A DNA stretch of 64,000 nt from Clostridium sp. C8-1-8 (GCF_009928445.1 NZ_JAABNO010000025.1:1-64000); one strand, 5' to 3'; shown: positions 16,498 through 24,993, numbered from the stretch's first letter. Translations and numbers: made by a program. The notes: a model not told the origin generated them from the sequence alone.

Positions 16498-18195
16498 CTA
16501 TTTCGAATACCATCCTTTTATGACTTCGATACTGTCTTCACTTGGATAATAGTTATTGTCAGATTGCTTACTTCCAATTGCAAAAATTGAAAATCCTAAA
16601 TTCCATTGTTCGCTTTCAAATACAGTTCTGTATGCCTGAAAACAATTAGCTTGCTCTTTGTCATTCCATTTGTAGGTTAAATCTGGGTTCCATGGCTCAA
16701 TAGAGGCTTTAGCCTTTGGTGGAAACCCTAATTCACCAAAGAAGATTGGTTTACTCCATTTATTATTAAAGTTTTTAACCTCTTGCTTTACATTTTGTTT
16801 TCTATTGTATCTCTGAGTACTTTGGAGAGCACTTACTAAGTTGTCCACTGTGTTTGTATCATTTTCAGTAAGTTCAAAATAAGAAGCAATAGAAATGAAA
16901 TCTAGCTTTGAAAATAATTTATTATTCAGTTTTTTGTTATAGGCTGATTTTAAGTTGTCCTCAATCTTTTTAGTTGAAGGATCATTCCAGTTAGTTGTTA
17001 CCCACCAGCTCGTTCTATATGTAACTAAGCCCTTGTACTGTCCCTTTACATAGTCTATCATTTCACAGAACTGGTTTTCATAAAACTCAATGTTGGTGAA
17101 GCTCGTACCTATATTAAAGCACTCAACATGATAAGGCACTGCGATATCATCAATTAACGGCTTTAATACTTTGGCTTTCCAATTGTTAAAAAAATCATCA
17201 ATATTGCTAGGGTTCCAATCTGACTCAGCTTTACTGCCATTAGCTATCCATGGATATGGCTCAAGTATTATATTTATGTTTTTACCTTGTAATTTCTTTA
17301 TAAGTTTTATCGCCTGTTCTTCGCTGTTATTATCAATTGACATATCACTGGCTGAAAGGTCGCTTATATTTATAACAACGGGAATATTTATGGTATTAAG
17401 TCCTAAGGTATCAATATCACTAAGAACTGTCTCAATTTTATAGTTAGTAACTAAGTTTCCTGATTTAATTTTTGCTGCAAATTTGCTGTCTAATTTATCG
17501 TTTTTCATTGCATGCCATTTATAATCATTAATACTTATCTGTTTAGAATTTCTTGGGTAACCATAGTAGTAAACAGCATCTAAGTCTTTATTCAAAGCTA
17601 AAATTTTATAGTTTGATTCACTTTCACTACTTGGATATCGGTATTGAATAATTACAGATTCACCTGATTTAGCCGGTTGTCTGGCTAAGTAATTTCCATC
17701 TGAATCTAACACTGCAAATTCTGTTACTTGGGGGTCCTTATTTTGAATATATAGAACCGATTTATATCCCTCTTTAGTTTGAATATTGTTTCCTCCTAAT
17801 GTTACAACCATATCTTCTTCATGCGGATAGTAATAGGTTGAAGACTTACTTTTATAAAGAAAACCAAAAGGTTTAGTAATAGTAGTCCTGTATAGGTTTT
17901 CTTTAGGATTATAGTAAATGTGAAGGAAATTATTATCTACTTCTATTTCTTTCAAGAGTTTCCCATTAGCCTCTATAAGCTTGTTAGATTTTGAAGCTTG
18001 AAAAGGTGTTAATCTTCCCCCTAAACTCCACAAGGCAAATATTGATGAACCAACTAAAATTGATACTACAGATACTACGAGAATATTTATAGTAGCGGTT
18101 TTAGACTTATATTTGTTTTTTAAATTCTTAACTGATAGCAGTATCAATATGGTTATTATAATAAGACTACTGACCAATAATACTAAGTTTTTCAT
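16498..18195 (-). CDS. Membrane-anchored GH113-like glycosidase-fold protein (565 aa)
   Basis: Two N-terminal transmembrane helices (about 3-21 and 36-58) are followed by a beta-rich region (80-230) and a TIM-barrel-like domain (about 240-565). FFGELGFPP puts a Glu (488) where GH113-type mannanases carry the nucleophile. The strand expected to carry the acid/base reads FNIGTSFTNIE, with Ser365 where family members, as I recall, have Glu (GTEL). It may therefore be a binding protein or use another residue. A ribosome site AGAGGG precedes ATG 18195. It would act at the cell surface on polysaccharide. Confidence 0.6.
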   Translation of the reverse strand: MKNLVLLVSSLIIITILILLSVKNLKNKYKSKTATINILVVSVVSILVGSSIFALWSLGGRLTPFQASKSNKLIEANGKLLKEIEVDNNFLHIYYNPKENLYRTTITKPFGFLYKSKSSTYYYPHEEDMVVTLGGNNIQTKEGYKSVLYIQNKDPQVTEFAVLDSDGNYLARQPAKSGESVIIQYRYPSSESESNYKILALNKDLDAVYYYGYPRNSKQISINDYKWHAMKNDKLDSKFAAKIKSGNLVTNYKIETVLSDIDTLGLNTINIPVVINISDLSASDMSIDNNSEEQAIKLIKKLQGKNINIILEPYPWIANGSKAESDWNPSNIDDFFNNWKAKVLKPLIDDIAVPYHVECFNIGTSFTNIEFYENQFCEMIDYVKGQYKGLVTYRTSWWVTTNWNDPSTKKIEDNLKSAYNKKLNNKLFSKLDFISIASYFELTENDTNTVDNLVSALQSTQRYNRKQNVKQEVKNFNNKWSKPIFFGELGFPPKAKASIEPWNPDLTYKWNDKEQANCFQAYRTVFESEQWNLGFSIFAIGSKQSDNNYYPSEDSIEVIKGWYSK

Positions 18196-18370
18196 ATGTT
18201 ATCCCTCTTTCCCCAATGCCTCATAGTATGAATACATTTACTTATTTTAATTTTAAATAATAACAGCGTATTTCTTTTTAGCTATTTTGCTGCCTTCGAT
18301 TGTACCCATATTTTGATTGTTATTAATTATATTAATTTCAACCAGTATTTTTCAATTGCACCTATAATGT

Positions 18371-18820
18371 TTACATGACATGAAGATTTAAAAATTCTAA
18401 AGTTAGATTGTTATCATCCATTTTCTTGATATAAAATCTGGCTGTTAAATCACTTAGTTGACCATTTAATGGAATGCAATCATAATGTACACTTCCTATA
18501 ATCCTCTTATCTTTAAAATTACAGTCACGGCTCACTTCAATGCTATTTATTATTTTATCCTTTTCTTTATTATCATGAATTGAAGTAATTTTATAGTCCT
18601 CAGGTCCAAACATCTCCTTTATTTCTTCTCTGGTATAGCCAACAACACCATAGCCATATATAGCTTGTTCTAGTAGGTCAGGTGTCCATTCGACTTCCGA
18701 ATTATCAGAGAGAAACATATAAAGTGCTTCCTCGTATTTCTCATTGGCTAAGAGTTCATTCCACTGAATAACCATATTTCTAATTTCACCATCACTTACA
18801 TCAGTACGTAAAGTCCTCAT
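18371..18820 (-). CDS. Hypothetical protein, possibly NTF2/SnoaL-like (149 aa)
   Basis: I do not recognise this protein with certainty. An N-terminal helical part (MVIQWNELLANEKYEEALYM) is followed by a long antiparallel strand pattern (KIINSIEVSRDCNFKDKRII, SVHYDCIPLNGQLSDLTARF), the general order of NTF2-like folds. There is no signal peptide. AGAGGAGCT precedes ATG 18820. The neighbour downstream is the DUF4275-like gene, separated by R1. Confidence 0.55.
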   Translation of the reverse strand: MRTLRTDVSDGEIRNMVIQWNELLANEKYEEALYMFLSDNSEVEWTPDLLEQAIYGYGVVGYTREEIKEMFGPEDYKITSIHDNKEKDKIINSIEVSRDCNFKDKRIIGSVHYDCIPLNGQLSDLTARFYIKKMDDNNLTLEFLNLHVM

Positions 18821-18882
18821 TTTATAGCTCCTCTTTTAGAATGTAAAATCCAGATTTATAATGCTTAGTCCTCAATCTATAT

Positions 18883-18909
18883 GGGACATTATCTCCGTCC
18901 CTCTGTCCC
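18883..18909. repeat. R1 repeat copy 6, encoding the C-terminus of the DUF4275-like protein
   Basis: GGGACATTATCTCCGTCC...TGTCCC. Translated on the minus strand it gives GTEGRR and the stop codon TAA. Confidence 0.75.
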
Positions 18910-19515
18910 GTTAAAAAAGTACGGTCCACACATGGTTTCATGTGTATTTACATATGTCCATTTTAGAGACTGATCAAATAAATATATATCATAATCCAAT
19001 TCGTTCTCAATAGAATCAACTGTCAATCCATCATATTCCTTAATAATATCTTCATCATTATCAAACTGATTAAACCCATATATCTTTTTTATTGTTAAGT
19101 TTTCAAACTCTGCTCTAGCATCATCACCAGTCATAGGTTCCACATAATTCCACGAGAAGATATGCCATAGGTAGTTTCCGTTTGAGGTAATATGTTCATC
19201 TTTGTCTGCATCACTTATATTAGGCGCAAATTTTTCTAACCATTTACACTTCATATCTTTCACTGTAACATGATTTCCGCCTAAGCATCTTAATCCCTCA
19301 TTGCCTATTTCATAGGCATTTTTCAAAGAATCTGTTTTATGAATATAATCTTTATTACCACACCAAGGTACAAACTCCATTTCACCTGTCATATAATAGT
19401 CGTCATATACCTTTTGCTGCAACCCAACACAATACAAATCATTACTTTCTTTATATATTACATACCTATACTCCTCATTAAAAGAATAAATAACATCAAC
19501 TAAATTTTCTCTCAT
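18889..19515 (-). CDS. DUF4275-like protein (208 aa)
   Basis: The central part KCKWLEKFAPNISDADKDEH and GNYLWHIFSWNYVEPMTGDD with ARAEFE matches what I recall of DUF4275 (W-x-x-x-F, LWHIFS-x, AR-x-x-F). The last residues NGTEGRR come from R1. ATG 19515 follows TTGGAGG. Proteins of this type are common, uncharacterised, and sometimes lie among immunity-type genes; no toxin is adjacent. The 19516-19917 gap upstream has an AT-rich hairpin around 19548-19574 and no gene. Confidence 0.6.
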   Translation of the reverse strand: MRENLVDVIYSFNEEYRYVIYKESNDLYCVGLQQKVYDDYYMTGEMEFVPWCGNKDYIHKTDSLKNAYEIGNEGLRCLGGNHVTVKDMKCKWLEKFAPNISDADKDEHITSNGNYLWHIFSWNYVEPMTGDDARAEFENLTIKKIYGFNQFDNDEDIIKEYDGLTVDSIENELDYDIYLFDQSLKWTYVNTHETMCGPYFFNGTEGRR

Positions 19516-19547
19516 AATTCCTCCAATTGAATAAATTGTTTACGCTA

Positions 19548-19574
19548 AAAAATGGCCTAGCCGGCTATTTTTAA
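19548..19574. repeat. AT-rich hairpin 33 bp upstream of the DUF4275-like gene
   Basis: AAAAATGGCC pairs with GGCTATTTTT around a short loop. It is in the 5' region of the gene and could be an attenuator or a terminator for upstream transcription. Confidence 0.35.
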
Positions 19575-19917
19575 TAAAACTAAATCCAAACCATTATTAA
19601 ATTATTAAGCAATTAATTTAGAAGTTATAGTTTTTTAATCAGTTATTTTCATTAATTATACATAAATGACAACACAATGTAAAACATATTATTCTCAATT
19701 TCATATTTGCCACATTCTGTGCATAGTTTGACGCTTTTCTTTTTAATTTATTACTTTTTTATCTGAATAAATTCAATTGCTTAATCCATCAAGTTCTTAT
19801 TCTTTACGGTCTATTTATCTGTATCCAGTATTTGAACCCCTTTGAGCAACTTGATTATCATAAGCTATTTCTACTATAATGTATAGCTAAAATATTACTT
19901 ATGCCAACAAAACATGG

Positions 19918-19944
19918 GAACTAAAGTCCTGTTCCCATGTACTT
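19918..19944. repeat. R1 repeat copy 7, diverged
   Basis: GGGAACTAAAGTCCTGTTCC..., matching the consensus poorly in the middle. It lies 38 bp from the next copy. Confidence 0.5.
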
Positions 19945-19975
19945 CTATTACTGATTAAATAAACTACTATTTATA

Positions 19976-20968
19976 TTACATAGAGACACTTTCTCCGTCC
20001 CCCTGTCCGTACTTCAAAGCTAGATCATCTAATTCTGCCTTCAATTTTGATTTATTAAGCTTAGCTGCTAGTGGTGAAAACATTTCTATAGTTGCTTTGG
20101 CCTTCTCTCTCCATTTTTCAGGTTCAATAAATTGGATTGTTCTCATATTATGAAGACGATCTGCCAATCTAATTAAACTTACTCTATCAAAAATCTCATC
20201 TTCCTCTTTTAGTTCCACAGAAAGATCATAGGTCTTGGTTGTACTTTCTATGATTGTTGATATTAATGGTGAGAAAGTCTCCTCCACCTGCTCTAATGTA
20301 ACTGAAGTTTTTTCTTCGATAATATCATGTAATAAGCCTGCTATTATTGTTTCCTCATCGGCTTCCATTTCAGCCAATATAATAGCTACATTAATGCAGT
20401 GAGTAACATAAGCTTCACCTGACTTTCTTTGCTTCCCTTCATGAGCCAAGCAAGCTAACTCATATGCTTTCTTTAAGCGGGTGAAATCATTAAATAATTC
20501 ATTCTCTTCAACGCTTTTAACTAACTGCTTATATAATTCTTCAGGATCTTTATAATACTCCGTAGCTTTTAGGAACATATTTGTATTCTCAAATATTTTA
20601 CCTTTATCCATGTAATACTCTCCTCCATTTTCCTTATATGATTTCTTTATGCCAAATGCTTTAATAACCACTGGAGAAAATCCATACTTTTTGCGAAAAG
20701 CTTTTGTAAAGCCATTGTTTGTTTCATAGCCATATTTTATTGCAACCTCAAGTATCTTTTCTCCTAAAATAATATCTTCTGTGGCTCTTAATAGCCTTCT
20801 ATCTTTAACGTACTCCATAACAGATACTCCCATTTCCTCTTTAAACATTCTTGAAAAATGATAGGTGGAATATCCAATTGCCTTTGCTATTTTTTCTAAG
20901 GTTAGGCTTTCTGTAATATTATCTTCAATATATTGAAGGCATGAAAATATACTCTCTGAATACTTCAT
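19976..20968 (-). CDS. AraC-type HTH fused to a RelA/SpoT-type HD domain (330 aa)
   Basis: Residues 1-105 are an AraC/XylS double-HTH (SLTLEKIAKAIGYSTYHFSR, FRKKYGFSPV). Residues 160-320 are an HD hydrolase domain of the (p)ppGpp type: AHEGQKRKSGEAYVTH (His190), GLLHDIIEE (His214-Asp215, Glu218-Glu219) and IRLADRLHNMRT (Asp270, Asn274), so the metal and catalytic residues are retained. No synthetase or TGS domain is present, as in small alarmone hydrolases. AAGGAG precedes ATG 20968. The last ten residues GQGDGESVSM are R1-encoded. An internal ribosome site before Met120 could give a separate HD protein. The fusion is unusual to my knowledge. Confidence 0.8.
   Translation of the reverse strand: MKYSESIFSCLQYIEDNITESLTLEKIAKAIGYSTYHFSRMFKEEMGVSVMEYVKDRRLLRATEDIILGEKILEVAIKYGYETNNGFTKAFRKKYGFSPVVIKAFGIKKSYKENGGEYYMDKGKIFENTNMFLKATEYYKDPEELYKQLVKSVEENELFNDFTRLKKAYELACLAHEGKQRKSGEAYVTHCINVAIILAEMEADEETIIAGLLHDIIEEKTSVTLEQVEETFSPLISTIIESTTKTYDLSVELKEEDEIFDRVSLIRLADRLHNMRTIQFIEPEKWREKAKATIEMFSPLAAKLNKSKLKAELDDLALKYGQGDGESVSM
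19982..20009. repeat. R1 repeat copy 8, encoding the C-terminus of the AraC-HD protein
   Basis: AGAGACACTTTCTCCGTCC...TGTCC. In translation it gives GQGDGESVSM, nearly the same tail as GHGDGASVPM of the unrelated HAD protein at 3506. Confidence 0.8.
20609..20626 (-). promoter_or_regulatory. Internal ribosome site and start codon within the AraC-HD gene
   Basis: On the minus strand GGAGGAGAG stands six bases before ATG 20611 (Met120 of the fusion). It is as good as the ribosome site of any gene here and would start a 211-residue HD-only protein. Confidence 0.5.
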
Positions 20969-21080
20969 TAATTTACTCCTTTAGTTCTCACGTGGTAATT
21001 ATATTATAAGCCTTACTTTGTTTTACCACCGTTCCATTCTTGCTCACTATTATTCACCTCATGCTATTATTGTACAAAAA

Positions 21081-21132
21081 AAGAACCTATATAAATAGAC
21101 CTTTTTTATGAGTGTCCATTATATAGGTTCCA
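21081..21132. repeat. Inverted repeat between the AraC-HD gene and the HTH pair
   Basis: GAACCTATATAA pairs with TTATATAGGTTC across about 28 nt. Confidence 0.45.
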
Positions 21133-21167
21133 TTTTAATGTATAATTCATCCTTGTAATATAAGCAA

Positions 21168-21195
21168 AAACAACAGCATCTACCATGCTGTTGCT
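21168..21195 (-). terminator. Terminator of the HTH/membrane protein operon
   Basis: CAACAGCA pairs with TGCTGTTG (7-nt loop); on the minus strand it is followed by TTTTT. It lies directly after the stop codon at 21199. Confidence 0.8.
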
Positions 21196-21198
21196 TGG

Positions 21199-21390
21199 CT
21201 AATCAAGTATAAATAATATTTCAACAGATACACCTAAAAATCTACCCATTTTAAGAGCTAATTCAAGCGTAGGATTATATTTGTTGTTCTCTATGGCGTT
21301 TATTGTTTGCCTTGTAACAGATAAATGTTCTGCTAATTGTTCTTGGGTCAATCCCTTCTGCTTCCTGTATAATTTTAGATTATTTTTCAT
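21199..21390 (-). CDS. XRE-family HTH regulator, 63 aa
   Basis: MKNNLKLYRKQKGLTQEQLA, EHLSVTRQTINAIENNKYNP and LELALKMGRFLGVSVEILF are the canonical helices of a Cro/C1 HTH in the short YozG-like form, with no effector domain. Its ATG overlaps the stop of the upstream membrane protein gene (ATGA), so the pair is translationally coupled. Such pairs usually control their own operon and the membrane partner; the target here is not visible. Confidence 0.85.
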   Translation of the reverse strand: MKNNLKLYRKQKGLTQEQLAEHLSVTRQTINAIENNKYNPTLELALKMGRFLGVSVEILFILD

Positions 21391-21614
21391 TTTGCATTGC
21401 CAATTTTGTTTTTGAAATATGCCTGACTAAAAATCAATACAAGATTTTGTGTAATTAGAAGAAAAAAAGCTATACTTGAAGACACCGTTCTTCTTGATAT
21501 ATACTCTATTACCACCCATACAAATAAAAATGTGATAGTATAAAAGTAAGCAATCTTCAAACTTTTCAAAGAAATATGTTTCTCCATTTCATCCATTTTT
21601 CTAAAACCTTTCAT
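21387..21614 (-). CDS. Small two-helix membrane protein paired with XRE regulator (75 aa)
   Basis: AGGTGATATAAT leads to ATG 21614. After a charged N-terminus, two transmembrane helices follow (about residues 21-38 and 47-65) with the loop EYISRRTVSS. The ending GNAK overlaps the regulator start. The arrangement of small membrane protein followed by short XRE protein is common in Firmicutes; no function is assigned. Confidence 0.7.
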   Translation of the reverse strand: MKGFRKMDEMEKHISLKSLKIAYFYTITFLFVWVVIEYISRRTVSSSIAFFLLITQNLVLIFSQAYFKNKIGNAK

Positions 21615-21863
21615 ATTATATCACCTCACAAATGTAAAAAGTTCTTTACAGTAATTATATATAAAAATCACAATACTATTCCGAAATGTCAAGAGGCTTT
21701 TACATTATTTATTGATGTACCTAGTATATTGAGTTTATCTTATTATATAATCAATTCAGATTAACATAGCCCTCAATTAATATGGCTGGTCAGATGCTAA
21801 TCTTTTCATCTATCTTATGCTATAATAAACTCTATTCAGAGCGAGCAACAGGAGGATAGTATT

Positions 21864-22373
21864 ATGGACATTAAAATTAGAAGAGTATTTATAGGAGACT
21901 TAAATGCAGTTACTGAAGTGGAAGCCAGGTGCTTTCCAGAGGCTGAGGCTGCTACTAAGACATCACTAGAACAAAGAATCCACACATTTCCTGAACACTT
22001 TTTTGTAGCTGAAGCTGATGATAAAATAATAGGATTTATAAATGGATGCATAATCGATGGAACCACTATCTATGATGAATTATTTAATGATGCTACACTA
22101 CATATTGAAAATGGAGCTTACCAGACCATTTTTGGCCTTGATGTAATACCTGAATATCGTAATATAGGAATCGCTGAGCAATTAATGAAGCATATGATAG
22201 AAGTTGCAAGACTAGAAGATAGAAAAGGTGTTATTCTAACCTGCAAAGAAAAGCTTATTCATTACTATTCTAAATTTGGATTTAAAAACAAAGGTGTTTC
22301 ACAATCTGAGCATGGTGGTTCTCAATGGTATGATATGATTTTGGAGTTTGACTCTGTTAAAGTACCTTGTTGA
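21864..22373 (+). CDS. GNAT-family N-acetyltransferase (169 aa)
   Basis: The frame has the acetyl-CoA-binding motif (GLDVIPEYRNIGIAEQLMKH; R-x-x-G/I-I-A) and a C-terminal KEKLIHYYSKFGFKNKGVSQ strand-helix typical of GNAT enzymes. AGGAGG precedes the ATG. The acceptor is unknown. The terminal residues VKVPC lie in a sequence repeated downstream of the DUF2975 gene (about 25545), so the 3' end may have been remodelled by a repeat, much as R1 does elsewhere. Confidence 0.85.
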   Translation: MDIKIRRVFIGDLNAVTEVEARCFPEAEAATKTSLEQRIHTFPEHFFVAEADDKIIGFINGCIIDGTTIYDELFNDATLHIENGAYQTIFGLDVIPEYRNIGIAEQLMKHMIEVARLEDRKGVILTCKEKLIHYYSKFGFKNKGVSQSEHGGSQWYDMILEFDSVKVPC

Positions 22374-22416
22374 AATTAAGTGGTCAGTTATTATATGCTT
22401 TGATGAGCTTGGGCAA
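22350..22416. repeat. Short repeat shared with 25545-25605
   Basis: TCTGTTAAAGTAC, TGTTGAAATTAA, CAGT and TATGCTTT occur in the same order at both sites, each at the 3' end of a plus-strand gene. It is possibly a diverged R5 in the opposite orientation. Confidence 0.45.
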
Positions 22417-22439
22417 TGAATTAATATGATTTTTGTTAT

Positions 22440-22530
22440 ATCTTTTATGAATAAAGATAGCCTTAACCAAGTAAAACCGATGGTTAAGGCTATAAAGAGC
22501 TCTTATTTCTGATATAGTTCACCATCAATA
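22440..22530 (+). repeat. R4-like hairpin after the GNAT gene
   Basis: AGCCTTAACCA (22459-22469) pairs with TGGTTAAGGCT (22481-22491), followed by ATAAAGAGCTC and a GATATAGTTCACCA tail as in other R4 copies. No promoter half is present here. Confidence 0.5.
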
Positions 22531-22624
22531 ATCCTACAACTCCCCTACATATTTCCTTATGAAAATAATCTTTAAGAACTCTATTCTACTATAACTAAAT
22601 TATTATATATTCCATCTGAACCTT

Positions 22625-22651
22625 GGGACTAAAGCTCCATCCCTCTGTGCC
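22625..22651. repeat. R1 repeat copy 9, after the ABC permease gene
   Basis: GGGACTAAAGCTCCATCC..., with a second partial unit following (GTCCCTCTGTC). The stop codon at 22671 is 20 bp away. Confidence 0.7.
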
Positions 22652-22670
22652 TAGTCCCTCTGTCTCTTTC

Positions 22671-23507
22671 CTATCCCCATAATGCACTGGCGTCACTTGA
22701 ACTTCTGTTAAGACGAGAAAAGTCTGTTTTTACAAATGAATTAGTTGATAATATGAGAAATATAACACCTATGACCATAATTATAGTAAAGGACATGATA
22801 GGAGTAACAATAAAGCCGTTAATTTTAATAGCCAAGCCCTGTCTCACAAGTTCTTCAGAGGATAAATTTGTTTTTTCTAAAACAACCATACGGAAAAATG
22901 CAGTTGCATAGGTCATTGGGTTAATATAAGCAACATATCTAAGGGTTTCAGGCAGCATGGATAAGGGAATATATGCTCCTGATATAAAGGTTAAGGGCAT
23001 GGTTACAGCAGTTTTAACTATTTGAAAGGTTTGCCCATTACGTACAATGGTTGCTAAGTATAATCCAACGCCGGAAAAAACAATTCCCACACTAATCATA
23101 GCTAAAAGCACCCATAATGGTGTCACCCATGTGGTAAATTTTATACCTATAAATAATCCAAGAATTAATATCATAAGTCCTTGTATGGTGGAGACCGTTG
23201 CTGCGGATAATAATTGGCCCAAAGCAACAGTTATTCTTTTGGCAGGAGAAACCAAAACTTCTTTCATAAAGCCGCTTACCATATCATCAACGGTAGAGGA
23301 GGCTAGATTAAGTGAACCCTCAAACACTGTTGTTATGATAACTCCAGAGAGCATATACGCAATAGGATTTTCTATTGAGTTAATTTTAAAAATAGCACCA
23401 AATACATAAACAAAGAAAAAAGGGAACACAAGGGAAAATATTAATCCTGTTTTATTCCTTATAAAAGCCTTCAAGCCTCTCTTCCACAATGCAAATACCG
23501 TATTCAT
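22671..23507 (-). CDS. ABC-2 type transporter permease, DrrB-like (278 aa)
   Basis: Six hydrophobic segments lie in the ABC-2 order, with FALWKRGLKAFIRNKTGLIF at the N-terminus and the family loop SGAYIPLSMLPETLRYVAYI-NPMTY before the last helices. It starts one base after the stop of the ATPase gene; the ribosome site GAGGAG lies in the ATPase 3' end. With the ATPase it forms an exporter of the daunorubicin/linearmycin type for hydrophobic compounds; the substrate is unknown. Confidence 0.85.
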   Translation of the reverse strand: MNTVFALWKRGLKAFIRNKTGLIFSLVFPFFFVYVFGAIFKINSIENPIAYMLSGVIITTVFEGSLNLASSTVDDMVSGFMKEVLVSPAKRITVALGQLLSAATVSTIQGLMILILGLFIGIKFTTWVTPLWVLLAMISVGIVFSGVGLYLATIVRNGQTFQIVKTAVTMPLTFISGAYIPLSMLPETLRYVAYINPMTYATAFFRMVVLEKTNLSSEELVRQGLAIKINGFIVTPIMSFTIIMVIGVIFLILSTNSFVKTDFSRLNRSSSDASALWG

Positions 23508-23508
23508 A

Positions 23509-24429
23509 TTATGACTCCTCCCTAATTTTCTTTCCAGTTATCTCTAAGAAAACATCATTAAAGGTACCCTTCTTTATTTCAATGTCAGTAATCACATCTT
23601 TCTGCAAACTCAAAACATTCAATAAAGATTTAATATTTTCAGCATCAATCTTATAGTAGCTGTCCTTCTTCACATAATTCATTTCAAATTCTGCAAGTAG
23701 CTTTTCAAGTTCAGCTTCGTTCTTTGTAGTGATATATGCCTTATCCTTAGTGTACATCTTTTTTAAAGCATAAGGCGTATCATGGGCCACTATCTTACCA
23801 CCATCTATGATTGCAATCTTATCGCATATTTCTGCTTCTTCCATGTAATGAGTGGTAAGAAAAATAGTTATATTTCTCTCTTTCTGAAGCTTCACAATAT
23901 ATTCCCAGATGTGAGATCGAGTTTGGGGATCAAGCCCTGTTGTTGGTTCATCCAGAAATAAAACCTTTGGGTAGTGAATTAGTCCACGCGCAATTTCTAC
24001 TCTACGTTTCATTCCACCAGACAAAGCACCTACTAATTTCTTTCTTTCACCCAATAAATCAACTAGCTTTAAAACAAACTGGATACGTTCTTCTACTTCT
24101 CTTTTTGGAACATTATAAAATACACAATGCATCTTAAGGTTTTCATCAATTGTCATTTTTGAATCCAAGGTTGAATCCTGAAATACCACTCCAATTGCTG
24201 ATCTAACCTGACTTTTTTGCGTAGTAACATCTTTTCCATCTATTATAAGCATACCTGAGGTCTTATCAAATATTGTACATAGAGTATTTATGGTAGTACT
24301 CTTACCAGCACCATTAGGTCCCAAAAAAGCAAAAATACTACCTTCCTCCACCGTAAAAGAAATATCATTTACAGCTATAAAATCACCATACTTTTTAGTG
24401 AAATTTTTAACTTCAATTATCGAGTTCAT
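23509..24429 (-). CDS. ABC transporter ATPase, DrrA-like (306 aa)
   Basis: Walker A GPNGAGKST, Q-loop VFQDSTLD, signature LSGGMKRR, Walker B VLFLDEPTTGLD and H-loop TTHYMEEAE are all intact. A C-terminal regulatory extension (about 220-306) is typical of DrrA/CcmA-like exporters. AGGGGATGAG precedes ATG 24429. It is the first gene of a two-gene operon with the permease. It probably confers resistance or exports a metabolite. Confidence 0.9.
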   Translation of the reverse strand: MNSIIEVKNFTKKYGDFIAVNDISFTVEEGSIFAFLGPNGAGKSTTINTLCTIFDKTSGMLIIDGKDVTTQKSQVRSAIGVVFQDSTLDSKMTIDENLKMHCVFYNVPKREVEERIQFVLKLVDLLGERKKLVGALSGGMKRRVEIARGLIHYPKVLFLDEPTTGLDPQTRSHIWEYIVKLQKERNITIFLTTHYMEEAEICDKIAIIDGGKIVAHDTPYALKKMYTKDKAYITTKNEAELEKLLAEFEMNYVKKDSYYKIDAENIKSLLNVLSLQKDVITDIEIKKGTFNDVFLEITGKKIREES

Positions 24430-24662
24430 TTCCTCATCCCCTTTACTTGGCTTTAATATGTGTCACTTCAATCCTTAATTTATTCTCATAAGCTCCTCTT
24501 GATTTTGAGCGAACGGTTTGAGAGTATAATTTATTTACAAAGTGGTACAATTATAACTTTTGTATCATCTATCCATAATCTATTTTAAATCTATCTCAAA
24601 TAATAGTGAGATGATTTAAAAATAACAATTTATTTTCAAAGTACTATAACAATAATTATGTC

Positions 24663-24680
24663 TTAAAATACGTATTTTAA
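24663..24680. promoter_or_regulatory. Perfect 18-bp palindrome in the gap upstream of the ABC operon
   Basis: TTAAAATACGTATTTTAA is its own reverse complement. It lies in the 24430-24993 gap between divergent transcription units, about 235 bp from the ATPase start and 314 bp from the DUF2975 start, and is a candidate regulator site. A degenerate R1-like sequence is at 24901-24927; nothing else in the gap is supported. Confidence 0.35.
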
Positions 24681-24900
24681 TCACTTAAAAAAATTATAAA
24701 AAATTTGATTATATTAAAGAGTTCCTATTATAAAACTTAATTTATACTTGTTGTGAAATCGTAAGTTCAGGGAATTTTAGTGTATGGATAAATTAATAAT
24801 CCTCTAGCTACCTTTACAAATTTCCTTATCTAAAGAATCTTTCCTAAGGACAATTCTAATCTCCCTATAATTAAAGTATTATACCTGCCAACAAAACAAT

Positions 24901-24927
24901 GGGACAAAACCTCGATCTTCCGGCCCG
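24901..24927. repeat. Strongly diverged R1-like sequence
   Basis: GGGACAAAACCTCGATC...GGCCCG keeps the order of R1 but many changes. It lies about 67 bp upstream of a plus-strand gene. Confidence 0.35.
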
Positions 24928-24993
24928 TTTTTATTGTTTTACGATAAATACTATGATAAAATGAAATAACAACAGATTAGAGAGGTGCTCCTT

